64,000 bases of DNA from Deinococcales bacterium. GTDB taxonomy: Bacteria > Deinococcota > Deinococci > Deinococcales > JAAFIG01. The stretch's first letter is position 1, and the number at the start of each line of letters is the position of its first letter. A program made the position numbers and the translations under genes. The notes below the pieces were generated by a model. The model searched no databases. It was not told the origin of the DNA and saw only the letters and a list, made by a program, of their open reading frames with translations. Below, piece by piece: positions 26,512 to 34,424 of the stretch. Location of the stretch: assembly GCA_025352125.1 (NCBI GenBank), contig JANXTZ010000044.1, positions 62,001 through 126,000 of the forward strand. The letters are read 5' to 3'.

Positions 26512-27735
26512 GTGACTTCCTACTACCCAGCCTCGAGTCTTCCCGAGAACATCCTTGGATTCTGCGAGTTGTTGCGGCTCGAGCATGATTTCAAACTTGG
26601 TCCCGCCGAGGTGAGGGACGCGCTGCTGGCGTTTGAGCTTCTTGGCGTCTCGAGTCTTTCCAGGGCGCGGGATGCGTTGCGGTTGGTGTTGTGTGCGAAG
26701 CTCGAGGATGTGAACGTTTTTGATCGGGCGTTCACGGATTTTTTCTTCCCGAAGCCTTTGGGTGTGCCGCAAAATGATTTGCCGCCGCTCGAGCCTGAAA
26801 AACCAAAACGTCCGAACAATCAAAAAGCCGATGAAGCCAAGAACAAATCGAACGAGAAAGTCGAGGACAACTCGAGCGACGACAGGCAAGACGATCAAGA
26901 TTTTGAGGGTAACTCCAAGCGCCAAACGCCCGAAGACGACGATGAAAATGCCGAGCAAACCAACATGGTCATGCGGGCAAAGTACAGTCTGGCTTCGGCT
27001 GAGACCAGCGCCCTCGAGATCAAACGGGATGGTCTTGAACCCATGCTTCGTGCCGCCAGCGAATTGGTGAACAAGTTAAAACTTGGACGCTCGAGAAAAT
27101 GGCGAAACCTGCCAAAAGGCGCTCGGTTCGATTTCAGGCGCACCATGCGCTCGAGTTTAAGCACGGGCGGTGACGCGCTGCACCCGCGTTGGTTGGGTCA
27201 TCCGCACCGCAATCCGCGCATCGTGGTGCTGCTTGACGGCAGCCGTTCGATGCTCGAGTCTAGCCATGCCGTGCTGCAATTTGCTTTTGCCTTGGCGCAA
27301 CGTTCGCGTCGGGTGGACGTGTTTTCGTTTTCCACCGAACTCAAAGATGTGACCAGGGATTTGCGTGCCCTTGTGCAAGAACGCTCCAAACTCGAGGTGG
27401 GCAACATGGCAAAAGCCTGGGGCGGTGGCACGCGAATAGGGGAGAGCTTGCGCGTTTTCGTGCGCGAACACGCGGCTCGAGTCTTGACTCCAGACACGGT
27501 TGTCATCATCTCGAGCGACGGTCTGGACGTTGGCGAGGTGGACGTGCTCGAGGCTGCCATGAAGGAAATCAAACGTCGCAGCGCGGGTGTGGTCTGGCTC
27601 AATCCTCTGGCATCGCATCCAGAATTTAGACCCACCGCTCGAGGGATGCAGGCGGCATTGCCGTACATCAGTTTGTTGACTTGTGCCAGTTCACCCGCAG
27701 AATTTTTGAGCTTGGCGGACGGTTTGCGGTTGTAG
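26512..27735 (+). CDS. coxE: VWA domain protein (CoxE family)
   Basis: This 407-residue protein has a helical N-terminal part, a very acidic and Lys-rich linker (about 95-160, with DDRQDDQDFEG) and a C-terminal von Willebrand A domain with an intact MIDAS: DGSRSM, the Thr of GGGTRIG and the Asp of SSDGLD. CoxE works with the MoxR ATPase CoxD in metal-centre maturation. I use the GTG at 26512 because the first 38 codons of the longer frame (from 26398) run through a repeat and have no similarity. The start is uncertain. Confidence 0.85.
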   Translation: MTSYYPASSLPENILGFCELLRLEHDFKLGPAEVRDALLAFELLGVSSLSRARDALRLVLCAKLEDVNVFDRAFTDFFFPKPLGVPQNDLPPLEPEKPKRPNNQKADEAKNKSNEKVEDNSSDDRQDDQDFEGNSKRQTPEDDDENAEQTNMVMRAKYSLASAETSALEIKRDGLEPMLRAASELVNKLKLGRSRKWRNLPKGARFDFRRTMRSSLSTGGDALHPRWLGHPHRNPRIVVLLDGSRSMLESSHAVLQFAFALAQRSRRVDVFSFSTELKDVTRDLRALVQERSKLEVGNMAKAWGGGTRIGESLRVFVREHAARVLTPDTVVIISSDGLDVGEVDVLEAAMKEIKRRSAGVVWLNPLASHPEFRPTARGMQAALPYISLLTCASSPAEFLSLADGLRL

Positions 27736-27767
27736 AACTTCTGTTCAAAACCAAACGATGTAGAAGT

Positions 27768-27800
27768 TTGACATGTCTTGAAATCTGCGTCTTATACACT
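27768..27800 (+). promoter_or_regulatory. Candidate promoter of the DUF2726 gene
   Basis: TTGACA is followed by 18 bases and TTATAC; an alternative -10, TACACT, ends six bases before the GTG at 27807. Either implies a leaderless or nearly leaderless message. Confidence 0.4.
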
Positions 27801-27806
27801 CAAAAC

Positions 27807-28352
27807 GTGACTTGGATACTTTTGGCACCAATTGGAGTTGCACTTTTTGTTTTTATTTTGATCACAAAACGCAGCGCAGTAAACTCTGAGCAAAAAACCT
27901 TGCCAGCCTTGATCGGCAACAGTGCTGCTAAACTCGAGATCAGACGTAAAAATTACTTTTTTACCACGACAGAGAACGCTTTTTACAGGCAACTCATGGG
28001 TGCATTGCATGGACAACCCTATGTGGTACTTTCAAAAGTACGGTTGCTCGATTTGTTTGTTCCGATAAAGGGCGAGAATTACATCGTCTCAAAAAACAAG
28101 ATTGCCCAAAAACATGTGGACTTTGTGATCTTGGAAATGCCATCGGGAAAGGTTTTGGTTGCTCTCGAGCTTGATGGAAGTTCTCACGATTCAGAACGGC
28201 AACAGGTCAAAGACTCCGAGAAAGACGCGATGTTTCAATTGGCAGGATTGCCACTTATTCGCTGTAAACCAAGTGAAAAACCTGACCTTGTCGCCTTAAA
28301 AAGTTTAATCGAGCCTTACCTTGGGTTTGTCAAAAAACCAGTGAATGCGTAA
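27807..28352 (+). CDS. DUF2726 protein, membrane-anchored putative nuclease
   Basis: This 181-residue protein starts with one transmembrane helix (ILLAPIGVALFVFILI), then a DUF2726 domain: NAFYRQLMGALHGQPYVVLSKVRLLDLF, KHVDFVILEMPSGKVLVALELDGSSH and LIRCKPSE. The D...ExD pattern around VDFVILE...VALELDG resembles restriction-endonuclease-like folds, but activity is unproven. The GTG start is chosen from the promoter spacing and the helix; the frame extends 42 codons upstream into coxE. Confidence 0.72.
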   Translation: MTWILLAPIGVALFVFILITKRSAVNSEQKTLPALIGNSAAKLEIRRKNYFFTTTENAFYRQLMGALHGQPYVVLSKVRLLDLFVPIKGENYIVSKNKIAQKHVDFVILEMPSGKVLVALELDGSSHDSERQQVKDSEKDAMFQLAGLPLIRCKPSEKPDLVALKSLIEPYLGFVKKPVNA

Positions 28353-28398
28353 CCCCTTCATCTGCCCGAGCAGAATGCGGTAATCTATTTGCGTCAAC

Positions 28399-29106
28399 AT
28401 GCCGATCTCTTCGATTTCCGATGCGCGTCCACTCGTTTTCCCGTGCTTGATTGTCTCCTGTCAGGCTTACGACGACAATCCAATGCGTGGACCAACGTTC
28501 ATGCGGGCGATGGCATTGTCTGCGCTGCAAGGTGGCGCTGGCGCAATTCGAGCCAATGGTGTTGAAGACATCCAAGCCATTCGTGAAGTCACAGACGCGC
28601 CGATTGTTGGTCTGAACAAACTCTGGGTGGCAGGTTTTGAGGTTTACATCACCCCAACCTTCGAGAGTGCTCGGGTTCTTGCCCAAGCGGGGGCAGATGT
28701 GATTGCGCTCGATGCCACGCCGCGCCCACGTCCGAACAATGAAACGCTCGAGACGCTGATCAAAAGAATCCAGAACGAGTTGGGCTTGCGGGTGTTTGCC
28801 GATTGCAGCACGATTCTGGACGCGGTGACGGCGGCAAAACTGGGTGCGGATTACGTCAGCACCACAATGGCTGGTTACACGCCATACACGGCAAAAAACA
28901 AAACCGTTGGACCCGATTTCAAGACGCTCGAGGCAATCACTCAGAGTGTCAGCCTGCCCGTGATTGCCGAGGGACGTTTCTGGACACCGTTCGAGGTCGC
29001 TCACGCTTTCGAGCTTGGCGCGAGCGCGGTGGTGATTGGTACGGCCATCACCAGCCCTGTGGACATCACCAAACGTTTCGTCAAGGAAGTGCCGGACAGC
29101 CTGTGA
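28399..29106 (+). CDS. nanE: N-acetylmannosamine-6-phosphate 2-epimerase
   Basis: This 235-residue TIM-barrel enzyme converts ManNAc-6-P to GlcNAc-6-P. NanE motifs are evident: LSALQGGAGAIRANGVEDI, PIVGLNK, ITPTFESARVLAQAGADVIALDAT, VFADCSTILDA, GADYVSTTMAGYT and VIAEGRFWTP. A TAATCT box lies 12 bases before the ATG. Translation of the following kinase overlaps by four bases (GTGA). No nanA or sialic-acid transporter lies in the window. Confidence 0.92.
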   Translation: MPISSISDARPLVFPCLIVSCQAYDDNPMRGPTFMRAMALSALQGGAGAIRANGVEDIQAIREVTDAPIVGLNKLWVAGFEVYITPTFESARVLAQAGADVIALDATPRPRPNNETLETLIKRIQNELGLRVFADCSTILDAVTAAKLGADYVSTTMAGYTPYTAKNKTVGPDFKTLEAITQSVSLPVIAEGRFWTPFEVAHAFELGASAVVIGTAITSPVDITKRFVKEVPDSL

Positions 29107-29978
29107 ACGCGCTGGGCATCGATGTTGGTGCGAGCAGCAGCAAGTTTGTAATCATGAACGCCAAAGGCTTGGTGCTCGAGACTGGAACATCTGAACCTTT
29201 CAGTGGGCATATTTTCACTGCCGAGTCTCGAGCGCTCAATTTTGCGATCTTTGAGCAGTTATTGGCACGTGTCAAACCGTTTCAGATTGCTTCGGTCACG
29301 GCTGGCATCACAGGTTTGAGCTTGGAGGTCGCGGCAGAATTTCGGGATTTTATCGCTGTATTTCTCGAGCTTGTGCCCGAACAAGTTCAGGTCATGAACG
29401 ACATGGATTTGGCATACCGTGCCAACTTTGCCCCTGGCGCTGGCATTCTGGTTTACGCTGGCACAGGTTCGATTGCCTATCATGTCGCAACCGACGGCAG
29501 CGTGCTGCGGTCTGGCGGTTACGGCTTCTTGATCGACGACGCAGGAGGCGGTTTCTGGATTGGACGCGAAGCCCTCAAACTCGCGCTGTTCAGGCTCGAG
29601 CGCGGCATTTCAGACCCACTCTCGAGGCTGATTTTTGAGCAGATTGGCGGCAGCGACTGGGATACCGTGCGCAGCTTTGCATACGGCGGTGGACGTCAAG
29701 CCCTTGCCAGCCTCGCGCCAACCGTTGGCATTGGGGTCAATCAAGGCAGTACCGACGCCCATGACCTGCTGACCCAAGCTGCGAATGCGCTGTTGAAGTT
29801 GGCTCAGAACATGCGTTTCAAACTCGAGAAACTGCCAATTGTGTTCTCTGGTGGCGTGTTCAACGTTTCGCCCTTGCTCGAGGAGACCATCAGCCAAACA
29901 TACCCAGAAGCAACCTTCAACCGTGCCTCGAGCGCATTGTCGGCAGCTCGTTTGGCGCTCGAGAATCTCAAAACTTGA
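29103..29978 (+). CDS. BadF/BadG-type N-acetylhexosamine kinase
   Basis: This 291-residue protein has the actin-like ATPase fold: N-terminal phosphate-1 motif GIDVGASSSKFVIMN, then VYAGTGSIAYHV (phosphate 2), GGYGFLIDDAGGGFWIG and PIVFSGGVFN (adenosine motif). It fits N-acetylglucosamine or N-acetylmannosamine kinases of the BadF/BadG family. Paired with NanE it would phosphorylate the sugar before or after epimerisation. GTG start, overlapping the nanE stop. Confidence 0.85.
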   Translation: MNALGIDVGASSSKFVIMNAKGLVLETGTSEPFSGHIFTAESRALNFAIFEQLLARVKPFQIASVTAGITGLSLEVAAEFRDFIAVFLELVPEQVQVMNDMDLAYRANFAPGAGILVYAGTGSIAYHVATDGSVLRSGGYGFLIDDAGGGFWIGREALKLALFRLERGISDPLSRLIFEQIGGSDWDTVRSFAYGGGRQALASLAPTVGIGVNQGSTDAHDLLTQAANALLKLAQNMRFKLEKLPIVFSGGVFNVSPLLEETISQTYPEATFNRASSALSAARLALENLKT

Positions 29979-30032
29979 ATCTCGAGCCAAAAGTGTAAAA
30001 GAACCAAACTCTCTTCTTTCCTTTGACAGAAG

Positions 30033-30073
30033 GCGACCCTGCCCGCAAGGTGCACGTTTAGGGTCAAGAAAGT
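30033..30073. repeat. Repeat R2, third copy
   Basis: GCGACCCTGCCCGCAAGGTG and GGGTCAAGAA match the copies at 26301 and in recQ. The flanking bases on both sides resemble a split R3 element. This lies in the 147-base gap before the DUF2227 gene. Confidence 0.55.
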
Positions 30074-30113
30074 CGGGGATGAGAGGGTGAACAACTCTCG
30101 AGTCCTCCCGTGA

Positions 30114-30119
30114 TAATCT
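30114..30119 (+). promoter_or_regulatory. -10 box of a leaderless promoter for the DUF2227 gene
   Basis: TAATCT, preceded by TGA, is followed by six bases and the ATG at 30126. There is no Shine-Dalgarno. Confidence 0.5.
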
Positions 30120-30125
30120 CGAGTG

Positions 30126-30689
30126 ATGCCCTCTGGTAAAGTTCACAATGCCATCAACACCCTCAGTTTGATCGCCATTTCTGGCGCTTACAGTTACGCC
30201 CACACCAGCAAAGTGTTCAGGCTCGAGCCTGGTGCGGTGCTGGCATTCGCTGGGGCATTTGTGGCGGGAACGTTTTTATTATCCCCAGATTTGGATTTAG
30301 CCGAACAGCACGTGTCGATCAAAAACAACTGGGGTTGGTTTGGGTTCTTGTGGGTTCCATATGGTTGGGTTTTCAGTCACCGTGGCATCAGCCATACGTG
30401 GCTGGTCGGTCCGTTAACTCGGCTTGTGTATTTGGCGTTGCTGCTGGCATTGCCCGTGTACTTTTTGCGCGATCCTATTGTGCATCTCAAACTCGAGGGC
30501 GTGACCCGAGGTCCGATCTTTGATTTGTTACTGTCATTCAAGAATTTCTGGCGCAAGCCCGAGGTTGCCAGAAACACCCTTTTGGCGCTGACGGCTGGTT
30601 ATTACCTCTCGCAATGGTTGCACCTGATTGCCGACGGGGTTGCGCCCGACATGGGTGCCAGGTTCATGCCCAGAAAACGCCGCAGGTAA
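30126..30689 (+). CDS. DUF2227 putative metal-binding membrane protein
   Basis: This 187-residue protein has MPSGKVHNAIN at the start, then FLLSPDLDLAEQH and FSHRGISHTW, conserved His and Asp clusters that suggest a metal site at the membrane face. Four hydrophobic segments follow. The family belongs near the YdjM/metal-dependent hydrolase-like membrane proteins; function is not known. The leaderless promoter decides between the GTG at 30123 and the ATG at 30126 in favour of the ATG. Confidence 0.8.
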   Translation: MPSGKVHNAINTLSLIAISGAYSYAHTSKVFRLEPGAVLAFAGAFVAGTFLLSPDLDLAEQHVSIKNNWGWFGFLWVPYGWVFSHRGISHTWLVGPLTRLVYLALLLALPVYFLRDPIVHLKLEGVTRGPIFDLLLSFKNFWRKPEVARNTLLALTAGYYLSQWLHLIADGVAPDMGARFMPRKRRR

Positions 30690-30824
30690 ACTCAGGCAAC
30701 TCAATGTTTTGGCACAAAACCGTCATGACCATGAGCGTTCTGCTCGAGATTCCTAAACCAAAATCACTTTCTGAAACGCCAAAATCGAGTTATCCTGGAA
30801 GGCGTACATTTTAAAGGAGTCAAC

Positions 30825-32090
30825 ATGCAAAAGAAAGCTGTTCTTTTGGCACTCGCCACCGCGACCACCAGCGTTTTTGGGGCTGCCTTTGCGTCACCCG
30901 CTCAAGATTTGTTCGACCAAGCCACGTTTTACGTTGGGTTTTACTACTCAGGTCCCGCCAAGGTCGCCAACTTCCGCGAGTTGCGCAAGACCTATCAACC
31001 GCAACTCGATCAGGCTTGCGGCACGGATGCCAAATGCGGTTACGAAAAAGCTGTCCCAGTGATTCAAAAAATTATTTCTGACCTCAAAGACCCGTTTGTC
31101 GAATTGATCAACAGCGATTTTGATCGTTTTACCTCCGGCAAGGGCAGCCCCAATCCCGTCATTGGTGTGCAAACCAGGGCGTACACCGGTGGCTTGCTGG
31201 TCGCTCGAGCCAACAACGGCGAACCAGCCATGTTGGCGGGCGTCCAACGCGGCGATGTCATCAAAACCGTGAACGGTAAACCTGCCACGCTCGAGGTTTT
31301 GACGGGTGCAGAACTTGACGCCAAACCGATCACGCTCGAGGTTATGCGTGCGGGAACAGCCCAAAAGATTGATGTCACGCCAGCCGTGGTCGAGGAGGTT
31401 TCCAGACCATTTGCCGTGCCGAATACGCCCAAGAACACCATGGTCATTCGGATTCAAGACTTTTACTGGGCTGACAATGTTGCCAGCCGCGTTCATACCC
31501 TCGTGCGCAAAGCCAACAACGACAGCCTGAAAAACATTGTGCTCGACCTGCGCGATTCGGGAACGGGTTTTGACAGCGAAGCCATGCTGACCGCCAGGGC
31601 ATTCATGGAAAGCGTGGGCTTAAAATACCAGAATCGTTTTTTCAAAAGCTCGAGAACCTTCACCGTTCAAGCCAACCAGATCGTGCGTGAGGACGAGGCG
31701 GGCAACAAAAGCCCAAGTGGACAACTCGACAAGCCGCAACTCTGGAAGGGCAATCTGGTGGTGCTGGTCAACAAGTACACCGTTCACGGCGGCGAGATTG
31801 TCGCGCAACTGCTACAAAATGCCAAACGCGCCCAGATTGTGGGCGACGTGACCGCAGGCGCGGGCGGCGTCAGCGGTGGACTGCCGAGCCTGGATTTTGA
31901 TGTCGGCGGCACGGCACTGGCAAATGGCCTGTTCATCAACGTTTCAAACGACCGTATTGTGGCGTTAAACGGCACACCATTTCCAATGGCGGTCACACCC
32001 GATGTCAGCATTCCAGAAGACTTGGCAATGTTGGCTGCGGGTAAAGACCCAGCGCTCGAGAAAGCCTATTCGATTTTGGGGGCGAAATAA
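30825..32090 (+). CDS. Secreted S41 peptidase-like protein 1, catalytic Ser replaced by His
   Basis: This 421-residue protein has a signal peptide ending near AFA-SP, then the array-specific motif SPAQDLFDQATFYV, a helical N-terminal domain, a PDZ-like domain (about 115-175, AGVQRGDVIKTVNGK) and an S41 core. The position of the S41 nucleophile, third in S-A-S-A-x-E, reads T-V-H-G-G-E here, so His321 replaces Ser, and the general-base Lys is also missing. It is probably a non-catalytic binding protein. AAAGGAG precedes the ATG. The next paralogue starts immediately after the stop. Confidence 0.85.
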   Translation: MQKKAVLLALATATTSVFGAAFASPAQDLFDQATFYVGFYYSGPAKVANFRELRKTYQPQLDQACGTDAKCGYEKAVPVIQKIISDLKDPFVELINSDFDRFTSGKGSPNPVIGVQTRAYTGGLLVARANNGEPAMLAGVQRGDVIKTVNGKPATLEVLTGAELDAKPITLEVMRAGTAQKIDVTPAVVEEVSRPFAVPNTPKNTMVIRIQDFYWADNVASRVHTLVRKANNDSLKNIVLDLRDSGTGFDSEAMLTARAFMESVGLKYQNRFFKSSRTFTVQANQIVREDEAGNKSPSGQLDKPQLWKGNLVVLVNKYTVHGGEIVAQLLQNAKRAQIVGDVTAGAGGVSGGLPSLDFDVGGTALANGLFINVSNDRIVALNGTPFPMAVTPDVSIPEDLAMLAAGKDPALEKAYSILGAK

Positions 32091-33575
32091 ATGAAATCAC
32101 GTTTTATTTTGATTCTGACAGGTTTGATCGCAACCTCGAGTTTGGCTTTTGCCAGCCCAGCCCAAGATTTGTTTGACCAAGCCACGTTTTACCTCGAGAC
32201 GCAATACTTTGGTCCCAACCCTGTGAACATGAAAGAACACACGGCAAAGTACCAGCTCTTGCTCGACAAAGCCTGTGCGGATGACATGGCAAATTGTGCT
32301 TACGAAAAAGCCGAACCCGTGATTGCACAAATGGAATTTGATTTGAATGATCCACATGCCTATTACCTAACCGCCGCTGCCGTTGCTGAAGAGAACTCGA
32401 GTATTTCAGGGGCTGGAACTTCACCTGTTCCTCGGGTTGGCATCAGCTCTCGAAGCTTTTGTGATACCCCAACGGGTGCCTGTGAAAGCGACGACCAGGG
32501 AAATATAACCAGCAAACAAATTTTTGACCGCCTGATTGCCAACGTTGTTCCTGGTTCGCCAGCCGAGGCGGCAGGTTTGAAAATAGGTGATCGTTGGGTT
32601 GGTTTTAACGATGTGATTTTTGCCAGTGCTCCTGACGCCAAAACCGCCAGCGACCAGCAGGCTGCCTTCACCAAACTTGTTCGCGCCATGCAACCCGTCA
32701 CCATGAAAATTGTTCGCGGTCCAGACCGTCAGAAACTCGATATTGTTGTGACGGGTGCGATCATCAAAACGGCAGATTTCCCAACGCTGTCGGTACGCTC
32801 GGACGGTATCGGAATTCTGACCATCAGAACTTGGTTTCTCGAGGGGCAAGCCACAAAAGTTCATGCCTTGGTCAATGAAGCGATTGCTAAAAATGTCAAA
32901 GCCATTGTGATTGAACAACGCTACAATGGTGGTGGCTTGGGCGCTGAAAGCTTGAAATCGGTTGGGGCGTTTGTCGAAAATGTCGCGCCAATTCGTCGTA
33001 TACCACGTTACAATGCAGAACAAAGTACAACTGAAGAGCGGTATTCCAATGGCAAATACTCGGTGTTTAACTTGCAAGGTGTAGAGCTTGCCAGTCAAAA
33101 GCTCGATAATCCTGCACTTTTCAAAGGACCAATTGCCATGTTGGTCAACAATGGGTGCGCTTCTGCCTGTGAATACTTTGCCAGTGGTTTACAAAAAACC
33201 AAACGTGGTCCAATCATTGGCGAAGAAACGTCTGGCGTTGGCAATACCAACACCCAACGTTTTGGTTTAATTAACGGTGGTTCAGCAGCCTTCCCAACCG
33301 TTCGCGCCTTCTGGGCGGACGGCACACCGCTGCCCTCAAGCATCACACCCGATATTGTCACTCCAAATGCAGACTTTACCCTGTTCAACACGGGTGTCGA
33401 TCAACTCTTGCAAAAAGCGCTCGAGTATTTTGGTGCGAAAGCCAGCGCAGTTGTCAGCAGTTACGACCTCACGCCACTGCCAGATTTGACTGGCTCGAGC
33501 CTCATGGATTCGGTATTCCAAAAAGTCTCGGGCAACCTCGAGATGGTGCAAACCAGCAACGCGAACTTGCAGTAA
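32091..33575 (+). CDS. Secreted S41 peptidase-like protein 2
   Basis: This 494-residue paralogue has a signal peptide (to AFA-SP), SPAQDLFDQATFYLE, a Cys pair in the N-terminal domain (ACADDMANCAYEKAEP), a PDZ-like region with GSPAEAAGLKIGDRWVGFND, and the core VNNGCASACEYFASGL with the nucleophile Ser358 present. The Lys base of the CtpA type is replaced by Val in GVGNTNTQ, as in tricorn/IRBP-like S41 members. It begins directly after the stop of paralogue 1, so the two are one transcript. A terminator-like hairpin follows. Confidence 0.88.
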   Translation: MKSRFILILTGLIATSSLAFASPAQDLFDQATFYLETQYFGPNPVNMKEHTAKYQLLLDKACADDMANCAYEKAEPVIAQMEFDLNDPHAYYLTAAAVAEENSSISGAGTSPVPRVGISSRSFCDTPTGACESDDQGNITSKQIFDRLIANVVPGSPAEAAGLKIGDRWVGFNDVIFASAPDAKTASDQQAAFTKLVRAMQPVTMKIVRGPDRQKLDIVVTGAIIKTADFPTLSVRSDGIGILTIRTWFLEGQATKVHALVNEAIAKNVKAIVIEQRYNGGGLGAESLKSVGAFVENVAPIRRIPRYNAEQSTTEERYSNGKYSVFNLQGVELASQKLDNPALFKGPIAMLVNNGCASACEYFASGLQKTKRGPIIGEETSGVGNTNTQRFGLINGGSAAFPTVRAFWADGTPLPSSITPDIVTPNADFTLFNTGVDQLLQKALEYFGAKASAVVSSYDLTPLPDLTGSSLMDSVFQKVSGNLEMVQTSNANLQ

Positions 33576-33576
33576 T

Positions 33577-33626
33577 TTTTAAAGCTCGAGTTTTGATGGC
33601 AACCTTTTTTGGGTTGCCATTTTTTG
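33577..33626 (+). repeat. Left direct repeat flanking the higBA cassette, with terminator
   Basis: TTTTTAAAGCTCGAG, then GGCAACC-TTTTTT-GGGTTGCC and a T-tract, follows paralogue 2. The hairpin plus T-run is a good intrinsic terminator. A diverged copy is at 34289-34335. Confidence 0.7.
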
Positions 33627-33638
33627 TTATTCAAGAAC

Positions 33639-33666
33639 TTGACTTACTACTCGAGACGCGTAGAAT
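33639..33666 (+). promoter_or_regulatory. Leaderless promoter of the higBA-like pair
   Basis: TTGACT, a 16-base spacer and TAGAAT lie six bases before the ATG at 33673. Toxin-antitoxin pairs usually autoregulate here. Confidence 0.65.
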
Positions 33667-33672
33667 AGTGAC

Positions 33673-33987
33673 ATGGTTTTTGCCGAGATGCTTGCGTTCA
33701 TCAAATCAACGCAAGACATTTTAAACGACGAAGACATTCGCGCACTACAAAACCATTTGCTCGAGAATCCAGAATCGGGCGTTGTGATTGCAGGAACTGG
33801 CGGAGTGCGAAAGTTGCGTTGGGCGGCAAAGAACAAAGGTAAAAGTGGGGGTGCTCGAGTGGTGTACTTTTACGTTCGATCAGACCAATGGATTTACTTG
33901 CTTTACGCTTACTCGAAGAACGTCAAAACGGATTTGACATTCAGTGAAAAAAAGGCATTCTTGAATTTAACAAAGGAGTTATCATGA
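33673..33987 (+). CDS. higB: RelE/HigB-like toxin
   Basis: This 104-residue protein fits the HigB-2/RelE-type fold: an N-terminal helix pair (LNDEDIRALQNHLLENPESG), then GTGGVRKLRWA, GGARVVYFYVRSDQWIYLLYAYSK and a C-terminal NLTKEL. The RKLRW...GARVVYF pattern is the conserved beta-sheet with basic catalytic residues. It would cleave mRNA at the ribosome. The antitoxin gene follows with a four-base overlap (ATGA), toxin first as in hig operons. Confidence 0.88.
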   Translation: MVFAEMLAFIKSTQDILNDEDIRALQNHLLENPESGVVIAGTGGVRKLRWAAKNKGKSGGARVVYFYVRSDQWIYLLYAYSKNVKTDLTFSEKKAFLNLTKELS

Positions 33988-34286
33988 GCCGTCCCTCGAG
34001 TCGTGATGAAGTAGTAAACGGAATTTTAGAAGGTTTAAAAGAAGCTGTTGCGTTCAAACGTGGCGAGTCAAAAACGGCTCGAGTCACTGTGATCGAAGTC
34101 AAATCGGCTATCGAAGTGCGCAAGCAACTCAAGTTAAACCGTGCAGAATTTGCTCAACTCATTGGCGTTTCAGAACGTACACTTGAAGGTTGGGAGCAAG
34201 GACGGGTCAAACCAACGGGCGCGGCACGGTCTTTGCTGCGTGTTGCGGCGCACAACCCATCAATGGTGCTTGAGGCGTTGCGTTAA
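33984..34286 (+). CDS. higA: HigA-like XRE antitoxin
   Basis: This 100-residue protein has a helix-turn-helix of the Xre type in its second half (IRAEFAQLIGVSERTLEGWEQGR-like region, residues 65-88) and an N-terminal segment for toxin binding. HigA-2 antitoxins have the same ending (RVKPTGAARSLLRVA). It should neutralise the preceding toxin and repress the shared promoter. Confidence 0.9.
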   Translation: MSRPSSRDEVVNGILEGLKEAVAFKRGESKTARVTVIEVKSAIEVRKQLKLNRAEFAQLIGVSERTLEGWEQGRVKPTGAARSLLRVAAHNPSMVLEALR

Positions 34287-34288
34287 GT

Positions 34289-34335
34289 TTTTAAAGCTCG
34301 AGTGTTGACAGTTTCCTTTTTTGGTTGCCATTTTT
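34289..34335 (+). repeat. Right direct repeat flanking the higBA cassette
   Basis: TTTTTAAAGCTCGAG, then a decayed hairpin region CCTTTTTTGGTTGCCATTTT, repeats the sequence at 33577-33626 after 712 bases. The match suggests insertion or duplication. Confidence 0.6.
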
Positions 34336-34409
34336 ACCGCAATCCAACCTCGCGCAACCAATTCGGCAGATCACCAAGACGCATAAAAGACTAGTAACTA
34401 ACCGCAGTA

Positions 34410-34418
34410 TGCTATACT
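34410..34418 (+). promoter_or_regulatory. Extended -10 leaderless promoter of the second toxin-antitoxin pair
   Basis: TGC-TATACT lies six bases before the GTG at 34425. Confidence 0.55.
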
Positions 34419-34424
34419 CGGAGT

